Source: DTBU01 sp964568845 (lineage in GTDB: Archaea; Thermoproteota; CALKCG01; B24). Taken from it: a DNA stretch of 12,121 nt. Below, in pieces: positions 1-7,354 of this stretch (the first letter of the stretch is position 1; the number at the start of each line of letters is the position of its first letter). The DNA lies in NCBI GenBank assembly GCA_964568845.1, contig CAZMSC010000043.1, forward strand, positions 1 to 12,121, in the 5' to 3' direction. Under the pieces are notes generated by a model. It was not told where the DNA came from and ran no database searches. It worked only from the letters and a program-made list of their open reading frames with translations. Both the position numbers and the translations under genes were made by a program.

Positions 1-717
1 GAAGAGTATGAGTGGCCTGAAGTATCGGTGGAAGACTTTGACCTGGTTGTTAGGGCTCGTAGGATATATGAAAACTACTGTCTTTGCGGCGGTGTTGAGC
101 ACATGTGGGAGATTGCTTGGCAGCTCGTAGGTTTTAAGGAAATTATGAGACTCATGTTCACCAAGCCAAACTATGTCGACGCTGTGTTGAATGGGCTTCA
201 CAAGATTAGGATGGAGCAGGCTAAGCTTCTATGCGAGGCTGGTGTTGACATAATCTACGATGGCGACGACGTCGGCATGCAGAAGGGTATGATGATGTCT
301 CCAGCCATGTGGAGGCGCTTCCTAAAGCCTAGGTATAAGGAGCTTGCAGACCTATGCCACAGGTACGGCGTCTTCTTCCACTTCCACAGTGACGGTTGGA
401 TAGAGCCTATAATCCCAGACCTAATTGAAATAGGCGTAGATATACTCAACCCCGTTCAGCCAGAATGTATGGATCCTGTTAAGCTCAAAAGACTTTATGG
501 TGATAGGCTTTGCTTCGACGGGACAATAGGCGTTCAGAGTACACTGCCATTTGGAACACCGGAAGACGTGGCTAGAGAGGTTAAGCAGAGAATAATCGAA
601 CTAGGCCCCACAGGGCTTATACTAGGACCAACGCATGCGATACAGCCTGACACCCCTATAGATAATATACTGGCACTATATGAGGCGGCTTTAAAGTACG
701 GTACCTTTAAACAGTAG
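1..717 (+). CDS. Uroporphyrinogen decarboxylase/MtaA-like methyltransferase family protein (5'-truncated by window)
   Basis: The reading frame is open from base 1, so the gene begins before the window; a GTG at 28 is only an internal candidate start. The visible ~238 residues cover the C-terminal two thirds of a UroD-family TIM barrel. Family signatures (numbered from the GTG) are GVDIIYDGDDVG near 72-83, the IIPDLIEIGVDILNPVQ strand-helix near 128-144, LPFGTPEDVAREV near 173-185 and a closing GPTHAIQPDTP near 200-210. Corrinoid:CoM-type members bind zinc with an HxC pair and a distal Cys. Here the equivalent stretch reads HFHSDG (H118, H120, D122) and the distal position carries His203, so metal binding, if any, uses other ligands. 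True heme-pathway UroD is unlikely; a methyltransferase-like or other catabolic role is inferred, with substrate unknown. The 3' end overlaps the convergent adenine deaminase gene by 11 bases. Confidence 0.85.
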   Translation, partial: EEYEWPEVSVEDFDLVVRARRIYENYCLCGGVEHMWEIAWQLVGFKEIMRLMFTKPNYVDAVLNGLHKIRMEQAKLLCEAGVDIIYDGDDVGMQKGMMMSPAMWRRFLKPRYKELADLCHRYGVFFHFHSDGWIEPIIPDLIEIGVDILNPVQPECMDPVKLKRLYGDRLCFDGTIGVQSTLPFGTPEDVAREVKQRIIELGPTGLILGPTHAIQPDTPIDNILALYEAALKYGTFKQ

Positions 718-2443
718 CGCCCTTAATTAGAGGGATAAGCTCACCCTTATCTACATCGAACAGCCCTCTATCCGTAACTCTGACGTGAGGTATTACCGGT
801 AGCGTCAGCAGGCTTATTAACGGTATAGGCGCCTCCTCCTCCAAGCCTAGTTCTCTTTCAGCGCTCCTAAATTTTTTAAACTGCTCGGCGACTTTTTCAA
901 TAGGCTCTTCGCTCATCAACCCCGCGACTGGCAATTTTAAGATTGACAGTATTCTTCCATTTAGAACTGCGACATAGCCTCCCTGTGCTTCTACTAGTGC
1001 TTTCCATGCAGTCATCATGTCAGACGGAGATCTACCCAAGATAACCATGTTGTGCGAGTCGTGTGCGACGGTTGACGCTATAGCTCCTCTTTCAATCTTC
1101 AATCCACCTATCAACGCTTTGGCCATACCGCCAGTCTTTCCATGTCTTTCAACGACAACAGCTAATACGTAATCCAAAGGTTGAATAAAGCCGTTCTCGA
1201 TTGGAAGTTTATCCTCTTTAAGATACGTTTCAAACCCCTTAACCTCTATTATATTCACGTAAGCTAAGCCATGCTGTATCGGCGCTCTAACCATAAAATC
1301 TTCAGCTTTTAAATCAGCTGTCTTAACAGTTTTCTTAGCCCATTCTGGGAACGGTTTTAAAGGTATTTGAACTGTGAGTTCTCCATTCCTAGCGGTCAGT
1401 TCACCGTTTGAATAAACATCTACTATTTCGAATTTTTCAAGGTTTTTCACTAAAATCAGATCTGCAAGTTTACCTGGAGCCACGCCTCCTCTATCGTAGA
1501 GCCTTAAATGCTGAGCAGGTCTAATGGTTGCTGCTTGAACTGCTTCAACGGGATCCAACCCATTCTCAACGGCGCCTCTTACAACCCCATCCAAGTGCCC
1601 CCTTCCAACCAGTAAATCTGGCGATGTATCATCTGTAGCCAGTATAAGTCTAGGCGTTACCCCCCTACTCTTAACGCTCGCTATGAAGTCTTTAGATTCT
1701 GCAAGATGTCTGCGAACCTTAACCCATAGTCCAAGCCTAGCCTTTTCAACGACCTCCTCTACTGTGAAATTCTCATGGTCGGCTTCGACTCCTGATGCTA
1801 GATAGGCGTTTAAAACCATGCCCCTGAGCATAGGTGCATGGCCATCTATAGGAACTTTAAATGTTAAGCCAACGTCTAAAATACTCATCATTCTTTCCGA
1901 CAGGTTCACAACACCATTATAATCCATAACCTCACCAAGCCCAAGGACACCGTCGAGTTTAAGCATTTCAATAACATCTTCAGCATTTATCTCAGCACCC
2001 GAATGTTCGAAACCTGGTAGCGAAGGGACGCACGTTGGAGCCCAGAAATAGAGTTTAAAGTTTAATCCTCTAGAGTTTTCAATCATAGCCTTAACCCCTT
2101 CAACACCCAATACATTGGCTATTTCATGTGGATCTGCAACGGCTGTTGTGACCCCGTGAGGTAATACGGCTTCGGCGAATCTACGCGGAGTCACCATACT
2201 ACTCTCAACATGCAAATGCGAGTCTATCAAGCCAGGCACCAGAAACAAATCGTTTCCATCTACCAGCTCAGAAGCTTCAAAACAGTTGCTTTCCCCCACA
2301 TAGCATATCCTATCGCCTAAAACGCCTACGTTAGACCTGTAAACCTCACCAGTGTACACGTTTACCAAGTTCACGTTCTTGAAGAAGATGCTGAGCCGTC
2401 TCCTACCCAACGCGGCTTCAATTAACTCCCTAAGCCTAACCAT
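707..2443 (-). CDS. ade: Adenine deaminase
   Basis: Cytosolic amidohydrolase converting adenine to hypoxanthine and ammonia in purine salvage (EC 3.5.4.2). Numbered from an upstream in-frame TTG at 2452, the protein shows the first metal motif in PGLIDSHLHVESS (73-85), ADPHEIANVLG (106-116), GEVMD (173-177), DGHAP (203-207) and the TDDTSPDLL metal/catalytic segment (273-281). These are followed by the amidohydrolase closing sequence GGVAPGKLADL and the adenine-deaminase-specific C-terminal domain with AHDSHNMVILG. The length of ~578 residues is normal. I chose ATG 2443 rather than TTG 2452 because a TATA-like box at 2471-2477 places transcription start within a few bases of that ATG, and no good ribosome site precedes either codon. 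The stop lies inside the end of the convergent UroD-like gene. Nothing appears missing; the assignment is secure. Confidence 0.96.
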   Translation of the reverse strand: MVRLRELIEAALGRRRLSIFFKNVNLVNVYTGEVYRSNVGVLGDRICYVGESNCFEASELVDGNDLFLVPGLIDSHLHVESSMVTPRRFAEAVLPHGVTTAVADPHEIANVLGVEGVKAMIENSRGLNFKLYFWAPTCVPSLPGFEHSGAEINAEDVIEMLKLDGVLGLGEVMDYNGVVNLSERMMSILDVGLTFKVPIDGHAPMLRGMVLNAYLASGVEADHENFTVEEVVEKARLGLWVKVRRHLAESKDFIASVKSRGVTPRLILATDDTSPDLLVGRGHLDGVVRGAVENGLDPVEAVQAATIRPAQHLRLYDRGGVAPGKLADLILVKNLEKFEIVDVYSNGELTARNGELTVQIPLKPFPEWAKKTVKTADLKAEDFMVRAPIQHGLAYVNIIEVKGFETYLKEDKLPIENGFIQPLDYVLAVVVERHGKTGGMAKALIGGLKIERGAIASTVAHDSHNMVILGRSPSDMMTAWKALVEAQGGYVAVLNGRILSILKLPVAGLMSEEPIEKVAEQFKKFRSAERELGLEEEAPIPLISLLTLPVIPHVRVTDRGLFDVDKGELIPLIKGATV

Positions 2444-2470
2444 ACATCTCAAATATTCTACAACTACGGA

Positions 2471-2477
2471 TTTAAAA
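2471..2477 (-). promoter_or_regulatory. TATA-like box of ade
   Basis: The minus strand reads TTTTAAA, with a second A/T run just upstream. Its centre is about 31 bases before the ATG at 2443. With the usual archaeal spacing (~26 bases) this gives a start of transcription 4-5 bases before the ATG, that is, an almost leaderless message. Inference from spacing only. Confidence 0.5.
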
Positions 2478-2494
2478 CTCTTTTTAAAAGATAG

Positions 2495-2728
2495 CTAGTT
2501 CTCTAAAAGACTTGAAGCCGTTCTACAGTCGGATTCCTCCTCCTCATGATAGGAGGAAGAGTCTCCATTATAATACAGACTATCTTCTACATTTACGCCC
2601 GGCAGCTCCTCACACACATCTTCAACCCTACGGTATTTCGATAAATCAAGCTTAAAGATTACTATAGTTGAAATATTTTTCCCTGGGATTTCAACTGTAG
2701 TGACAGAGGTTACACAACTAAAGCCCAA
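2495..2728 (-). CDS. Hypothetical small protein, possibly the 3' part of a frameshifted secreted-protein gene
   Basis: Open frame of 77 codons from a TTG at 2728, which is directly preceded by an in-frame TAA. I do not recognise the family. The first half (VTTVEIPGKN then STIVIFKLDL) looks like beta strands; the end is acidic and Ser-rich with four Glu in a row. In another frame, an ATG at 2753 gives MGFIIMALIGL before a TAG at 2718-2720. Dropping one base near 2721-2724 would join this hydrophobic start to FSCVTSVTTVEIPG and produce a signal-peptide-like N-terminus. That suggests either a recent frameshift (pseudogene) or a sequence error. An A/T-rich box (minus-strand GTTTAATTTT, 2771-2780) lies ~22 bases before that ATG. 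The gene sits between ade and the HAD gene on the same strand. Coding status is uncertain. Confidence 0.35.
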   Translation of the reverse strand: MGFSCVTSVTTVEIPGKNISTIVIFKLDLSKYRRVEDVCEELPGVNVEDSLYYNGDSSSYHEEEESDCRTASSLLEN

Positions 2729-2760
2729 TTAAAGCCATAATGATAAAACCCATCCCAAAT

Positions 2761-2793
2761 AGAAAAACAGAAAATTAAACGCGGAGGGGCTCC
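2761..2793 (-). terminator. Possible terminator after the dehydrogenase-HAD operon
   Basis: On the minus strand a short GC-rich hairpin (GGAG, three-base loop, CTCC; 2783-2793) is followed by T-rich sequence with runs TTTT and TTTTT (2761-2774). Archaeal termination relies mainly on such U-tracts. It lies ~140 bases beyond the HAD stop, so it could equally be the promoter region of the small ORF that follows. Confidence 0.3.
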
Positions 2794-2931
2794 TACGCTT
2801 TTACTTTAAACGTATCATGCTTGCACGCTTGGTCGAAACATCAACTATAAGGTGGGATTTTTAACATGGAAGTTTACTAAGTTGTAGAAATCAGGAGAGC
2901 TGACTTAAGTCTAACTACACTGGTGAGGCCA

Positions 2932-3639
2932 TCAAACGGGCTCCAGTAAGTCTAGAACCTCGCTCAGGCTTTTTATGACATAGTCTGGTTTAACACTTGA
3001 GTTTTCCAACCTCTCCCCATATTTAAACTTCCATATCGCATACATGCCAACAGCTTTAGCCCCCTCTACATCCCTCTTCAGAGAATCTCCAATGTGCACG
3101 GCTTCATACGGTTTGACGTCTAGTTGGTTTAAAGCATAGTGGAAGATTTCCCTTTTAGGCTTACGCCAAGTCGTTAGCGCGGATGCGGCTATCGAGTCGA
3201 ATAAATCGAATAGTTGAAACTTCTTCAGAACCTCTTTAAGACCTTCATAGTCAGTGGTGTTCGATATTAAACCTAGTGAGAAACCGCACTGTTTAAGCGT
3301 TTTCAAAACGTATGTAGCGTCTTCGTAGATGAACGTATCCTCTAGAGAAGCCTGCCTATATGCCTCGTAGAGGGGCTCTATGATATCGTGATGCCTTCTT
3401 CTAATGCCGAGGTTTAAAAGGGTTAAGCTTATCCAATACTTACGGCAGAATTCAACGTCTACATCTAAGTTTTCAAAGTATTCGGCTACTCTCCTAAGAG
3501 CGTTTAAAACATCCATCTCATCTAGGGAATATCCCAGCTCTTTAAACTTAACCGTAAGGGCTTTAGCTCTAGCTGGGAAGCCTATCTTAGAATAGAAGAG
3601 CGTATCTCCGGCGTCGAAGAACACTGCTTTAACCTTCAA
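2932..3639 (-). CDS. HAD-superfamily hydrolase (phosphatase-like)
   Basis: A 235-residue cytosolic HAD-fold protein. Motif I is FDAGDT (nucleophile Asp9, Asp12, Thr13), motif II is the Ser of ISNTT (Ser126), motif III is Lys160 in WRKP and motif IV is HIGDSLKRDVEGAKAVGM (Asp185, Asp190). A helical cap occupies about residues 17-100. The second Asp of the classical DxD is replaced by Gly11. That Asp is the general acid in typical phosphatases, so the reaction cannot be read from sequence; a small phosphometabolite phosphatase or a dehalogenase-like enzyme are both possible. Translation starts at TTG 3639, supported by a strong purine-rich ribosome site (GGAGGGG, 3641-3651 region) just upstream. 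It follows the dehydrogenase gene by 21 bases and is very likely co-transcribed with it. Confidence 0.88.
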   Translation of the reverse strand: MKVKAVFFDAGDTLFYSKIGFPARAKALTVKFKELGYSLDEMDVLNALRRVAEYFENLDVDVEFCRKYWISLTLLNLGIRRRHHDIIEPLYEAYRQASLEDTFIYEDATYVLKTLKQCGFSLGLISNTTDYEGLKEVLKKFQLFDLFDSIAASALTTWRKPKREIFHYALNQLDVKPYEAVHIGDSLKRDVEGAKAVGMYAIWKFKYGERLENSSVKPDYVIKSLSEVLDLLEPV

Positions 3640-3660
3640 CCCCTCCCCTCCACATCGGAA

Positions 3661-4704
3661 TTACATATACCTTATAGCTAGCTTGACCGTCTCCTCGGGC
3701 TTTTCATCGATAAGCCTATATGCTTCAATAGCGTCATCGAATGGAACGATGGGTTTAAGCATACCTTCAACTGTAAGCATTTTACGCTTGAAAAGTTCGA
3801 TCACGGTCGTGTAAACCCGGATTCTAGTCCACCTAGGATAATCACGATAGGGTTCGCTCTCAACCCTAGCACCTGAAACCATAACCTGTCTGTTGAAATG
3901 CCACTCTTCACCTAAGTCTAACCCTACGGCGTCACCATGATACCATGAAACGGGAACCACATTTCCACCGTAGGCTGTTGACCTTATGGCTTGATGTAGT
4001 GCTCTATAGGAGCCGCTTGTCTCTATGGAGGCATCAACGCCCAGTCCCTCCGTAAGCTTTTTGACCTCCAATCCAACATCGCAGTCATTTGGGTTTAAAA
4101 CGTGGTCTGCACCGTATTTCTCAGCAAGCCTCCTCCTCAACTCTATGGGTTCAACAGCTATGATCTTTGAAGCCCCAGCTACCTTAGATATTTGAACAGC
4201 CATGAGCCCTATCGCTCCAAGCCCAAATACGGCAACCATATCTCCAACACGGATACAGCCTTCTCTCACAGCCATGAGTGCCACGGTCGCAGGGTCTATA
4301 CATACGAGTTCTTCATCTCTAAGTTCAGACGGCGCTTTCCAGATGAACGTGAAATCCTCATCAACGGTATGCGTTTCCCTTACTGGCAGATAGCCGAAGA
4401 CTCTATCGCCAACTTTAAACTTTGAAACGCCTTCACCAGTTTCTACGACGACACCTACGGTCATATTCCCTACATGACATGGATAAATCGTGGTTTTCTC
4501 CTCCAACGGTAAGAAGAGTTTTAAACGGTCGTCGTAACGTTTCACGTGGAATGGAGACCTACCTCTGTAACTCGCTAGGCTTGTACCGTGCTTTTCAGCT
4601 GTGAGGATGCTTCTAATTCTGATCTGCTTTGCCTTAAGCTTTGGCTCCTCATACCTTCTAAACTCGAGGATTCTAGGAGCAGTTAATACCAACTCTCTAG
4701 GCAT
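3661..4704 (-). CDS. MDR-family (alcohol-dehydrogenase-like) NAD(P)-dependent oxidoreductase, zinc-site residues absent
   Basis: A 347-residue medium-chain dehydrogenase/reductase. The GroES-like N-terminal domain contains GNMTVGVVVETG and VSKFKVGDRVFGY (79-105). The Rossmann domain has GLGAIGLMAVQ (161-171) and an acidic end of strand two at AVEP (183-186). The usual catalytic-zinc Cys in CGTD is replaced by EKHGTS (37-42), and the four-Cys structural zinc loop is absent. It therefore resembles the group often labelled zinc-binding dehydrogenase or bacteriochlorophyllide-dehydrogenase-like, with unknown substrate. ATG 4704 is 30-35 bases behind a clear TATA box. It is the first gene of a minus-strand operon with the HAD hydrolase, so the two may act on related small metabolites (inference). 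Family call is firm; substrate is not. Confidence 0.87.
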   Translation of the reverse strand: MPRELVLTAPRILEFRRYEEPKLKAKQIRIRSILTAEKHGTSLASYRGRSPFHVKRYDDRLKLFLPLEEKTTIYPCHVGNMTVGVVVETGEGVSKFKVGDRVFGYLPVRETHTVDEDFTFIWKAPSELRDEELVCIDPATVALMAVREGCIRVGDMVAVFGLGAIGLMAVQISKVAGASKIIAVEPIELRRRLAEKYGADHVLNPNDCDVGLEVKKLTEGLGVDASIETSGSYRALHQAIRSTAYGGNVVPVSWYHGDAVGLDLGEEWHFNRQVMVSGARVESEPYRDYPRWTRIRVYTTVIELFKRKMLTVEGMLKPIVPFDDAIEAYRLIDEKPEETVKLAIRYM

Positions 4705-4734
4705 AGCTATCAGAAGAAATACTATACGGCTCGG

Positions 4735-4742
4735 TTATATAA
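4735..4742 (-). promoter_or_regulatory. TATA box of the dehydrogenase-HAD operon
   Basis: A perfect TTATATAA lies ~34 bases before ATG 4704. Expected transcription start is about 8 bases before the ATG, a very short leader. It sits in the 91-base gap after the membrane-protein gene, so the operon has its own promoter. Confidence 0.6.
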
Positions 4743-4769
4743 GTCTGGAAGCCGATCCTAAGAAGCTTT

Positions 4770-4785
4770 AAAGAGAAAAAAGAAG
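4770..4785 (-). terminator. U-tract terminator of the membrane-protein gene
   Basis: Just past the stop of the large membrane-protein gene the minus strand carries TTCTTTTTTCTCTTT (six T in a row). This is the kind of oligo-U run that ends archaeal transcripts. No strong hairpin precedes it. Confidence 0.45.
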
Positions 4786-4795
4786 GTTGAATTTT

Positions 4796-6781
4796 TTAAA
4801 ACGGTACGAAGAACCTTACAACGCCTATCAGCCCGCCTATAAATATTGCTACAATTGTCCCGGCTATAACGCCGCTCACAAGCGGAACCCCATACTCTTC
4901 ATAGGCTTTACTTCCACCTATCCTCAAAGTTAAGGTTTTAGCTATCCAAGCTACCAGCCCCATGGTCCACACCCCCTCTAACAGCGTGTGACCTGTCGTA
5001 GCCATCAAGAAGCCTATCGGCCCCATTGGGAACCAAAGGAACCTTGTATGTAGATAGCTCAATATACCTACGATCACTATGCCCGCTATTGCATGTGCTA
5101 CCCAAGGTTGAGCGGCAGGCCAGTTTTCATGGGCGCCAGGATTTATAAACCTCGCCACTATGTCGGTGTTTACATCTGTGATAAAGGTTGCAAACTTCAT
5201 TCCTCCAAAACTATAGCATAGCCATATCATTGTTATAACGGCGGTCAACGGAGCGATGATCGACGATACTATCAGAGTTTTAAAGATGAGTTTGTTACTT
5301 GTCCCAGTTAGGCTGCTCATTTTAAACCCTGAAAAAGCCGCCGTCATGACGCCCGGCCATCCATATCCAAATCCATCTGTGAGAAACGTTCTATTCATAA
5401 GCATGGCCCAAAACCATTCTTGAGTCGGTGGCTCGGGTCTAACGGGCCATATAAGCCAGACGAAGCCAGTACCATAGCCGCCGTATGTGACAGCGTTAAA
5501 ACCTATCAAGCCGAAGATCCTGAGGCTTGCGATCCAAGCTATGAAAGCTATTATTGGCATTAGAAGCGCTACAGTTATACTCATACCTAGTACAGTATAC
5601 AACGCTGTTACAGCGATGAAGGACGTTATGAAAAGTAGATACGCCATTCTATAGCTTATAGGCTCCTTAGACTCATCAACCTCTTTAACCTTGGTGAAAG
5701 CCGTTTTGATAGTGGAAAATATATACCTCCTGTTTAAAACCATGTAGAAAAGCGTTAACCCTATAAGACCCCCTATGTTGGATAATGCCGCCCATTTAAA
5801 TGGGTCGCCAGCTGTTGGGACATTAGCTCCGCACCAGTTCCTTCCACATCCAGGTAGATCGAGAATACCCGTGTAGTAGCCCATATAATAGGCTACTTGA
5901 GAAGCTATTAGATATACTAGAAACCATAGCATAAAACTGGTTAACACCGATAGAGGTGCTAGGTAGAACACGGCTGCAAACGGAGGCCATTTATTGAAAA
6001 GCTGAAACCCCACCACCGTAGCAAGTGGAGAGTCCGGAGTCACCCAGGTCGATCCGAATCCACAAGTATTAGTACGCCAAGCATATATGTCTGGAAACCA
6101 TGGAAATGTCAAAGCCATAAATATTGGAACTTGGATCACCAAACCTAAAATAAGACCTATAATGAACGGTTTGCTAAGCCTTTTATATTTCTCCCTTTCA
6201 ACGGTCATACGCACTATTTCATAGGCCATAGCGGTCTGTGGAAACGGCATCTTCTCAACATCTATCCAAAACTGTCTAAATATGGAGACTGTTGATATCA
6301 TAAAGAGGCTGAATACTACTTGATAAACCCACCAGAACATCACTGGGACGAGCCAATCACTCCATGGAATATATGGATTTCCGTAGAGAAGGTTTTCAGC
6401 CACCTCTCTGGGAGGTGCTACAAAGCTCGGAATATACCTGATACTGTTTTCCGGATTTATGTATCGGCTTGTAAATTCCGCCCCAGGCTGATACCAGGGG
6501 AAGTATAGATTCATGAAGAATCCAGTGGTTAAACCAACCGTGTAGAGAACGGTGGCAGTTCTAGAGCCGAGCTTAGTCTTTAGAGGGAGCATTATTAGAA
6601 AGGGTAGGAATCCGAGTGGAGAGAGGCTTAAAGCACAACCCACATAGCCCAGGTTATAGTTGACCACAAGGTTGAAGTGCGGCAGTAAAGCCAGCCAGAT
6701 GTTGCCTAAAACCGTAAATATGACCGTCGTTGCTATTACGAGTATCCATGGAAATTTTTCCTCAGTAATCTCTCGTGACAT
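4796..6781 (-). CDS. Polytopic membrane protein, OPT-like / DUF6785-DUF6784-type putative transporter
   Basis: A 661-residue, strongly hydrophobic protein with roughly 12-14 membrane spans. Clear ones lie near 11-34, 42-65, 74-96, 142-168 and 204-228, with more through the middle, and the last is at ~635-659. The segment EKMPFPQTAMAYEIVRMT (176-193) resembles the FP..A.A signature after the early spans of oligopeptide-transporter (OPT) family proteins. The C-terminal part (GPIGFLMATTGHT, then VAWIAKTLTLRIGG and a glycine-rich final span) matches the layout I know for DUF6784. Function is unproven; import of a peptide- or siderophore-like solute is the family-based guess. Two long loops (about 97-140 and 230-262) are aromatic- and Pro-rich. 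ATG 6781 is preceded by AGGTG at 5 bases. A TATA-like A/T box near 6818-6829 supports a promoter of its own. Confidence 0.75.
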   Translation of the reverse strand: MSREITEEKFPWILVIATTVIFTVLGNIWLALLPHFNLVVNYNLGYVGCALSLSPLGFLPFLIMLPLKTKLGSRTATVLYTVGLTTGFFMNLYFPWYQPGAEFTSRYINPENSIRYIPSFVAPPREVAENLLYGNPYIPWSDWLVPVMFWWVYQVVFSLFMISTVSIFRQFWIDVEKMPFPQTAMAYEIVRMTVEREKYKRLSKPFIIGLILGLVIQVPIFMALTFPWFPDIYAWRTNTCGFGSTWVTPDSPLATVVGFQLFNKWPPFAAVFYLAPLSVLTSFMLWFLVYLIASQVAYYMGYYTGILDLPGCGRNWCGANVPTAGDPFKWAALSNIGGLIGLTLFYMVLNRRYIFSTIKTAFTKVKEVDESKEPISYRMAYLLFITSFIAVTALYTVLGMSITVALLMPIIAFIAWIASLRIFGLIGFNAVTYGGYGTGFVWLIWPVRPEPPTQEWFWAMLMNRTFLTDGFGYGWPGVMTAAFSGFKMSSLTGTSNKLIFKTLIVSSIIAPLTAVITMIWLCYSFGGMKFATFITDVNTDIVARFINPGAHENWPAAQPWVAHAIAGIVIVGILSYLHTRFLWFPMGPIGFLMATTGHTLLEGVWTMGLVAWIAKTLTLRIGGSKAYEEYGVPLVSGVIAGTIVAIFIGGLIGVVRFFVPF

Positions 6782-6817
6782 CTTTACACCTAAAGCTTAA
6801 CTTTGAAGCTGAAAAGC

Positions 6818-6829
6818 ATTTAAATTTAA
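6818..6829 (-). promoter_or_regulatory. TATA-like box of the membrane-protein gene
   Basis: The minus strand reads TTAAATTTAAAT about 42 bases before ATG 6781. The predicted transcription start (~6797) leaves a short leader that includes the AGGTG ribosome site at 6787-6791. Confidence 0.45.
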
Positions 6830-6900
6830 CTAAACCCATGTTCTGATTCTATCATAAGCATTAAAACATCACATCCCGTAGATAGGTGATTCTTTCCCTT

Positions 6901-7281
6901 TTAGATTTGCTGAGGCGGTGCTCTTAAAACCCATCGAGCGTCTGAGAGAAGTCTTCGGATCGGTAGGTTTTGAGAACATTTCTTCCCACACATACCGCAT
7001 CTAATACATGCATCAGCCCCACTCTCCCGCAGGATGATTGCATTATACCTCTTATGACTTCATCGCATCTCTGAGGGTCATAGGCTCTGAGAGCTTCGTT
7101 AAAGAATGCTAAGATACCAGGTATTTGAACCCCCTGGAGGCATGGCATATATTATCATATCTATAGCTTCAGACTTATCCACTCTACCATTGTTTCGGTC
7201 ATCAAGTATAGGTAGCCTTATACTGCCAAAACCAAGTGCTGAAACCTTTCGATCCAACCTACCAAACTCTCCATATTTCAA
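6901..7281 (-). pseudogene. Decayed Fe-S aldo/keto reductase (internal deletion plus frameshift)
   Basis: Remnant of a COG1453-type aldo/keto reductase, normally ~370-390 residues. From TTG 7281 the first ~45 codons read as the family N-terminus: KYGEFGRLDRKVSALGFG, then SIRLP and a KSEAIDMIIYA helix. At about 7148 the sequence jumps, in another frame, to the C-terminal iron-sulfur region beginning MPCLQGVQIPGI and continuing FFNEALRAYD. A further frame change between about 7050 and 7022 restores GADACIRCGMCGKKC (Cys codons 7008-6976) and SQNLPIRRLL, ending at TAA 6901-6903. About 250 residues of the barrel, including the catalytic Asp/Tyr/Lys/His, are missing. A TATA-like TTTATAC (7312-7318) still sits upstream. 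The gene lies between thiI and the membrane-protein gene. The 6782-6900 stretch beyond it holds only the latter's promoter. Confidence 0.85.
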
Positions 7282-7354
7282 CGCAATCTATTACATTGGA
7301 ATGTGCACAATGTATAAACCCCATCTTCATTTTTGCCTGGAAGGTATTGAAACA

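Noticed and set aside
4192..4604. Plus-strand open frames opposite the dehydrogenase gene
   Set aside because: Antisense shadows of a full-length MDR protein with intact Rossmann motif.
7117..7136. tRNA T-loop-like GGTTCAAAT on the minus strand
   Set aside because: It encodes the QGVQIP part of the aldo/keto reductase remnant, and no acceptor, D or anticodon arms can be placed around it.
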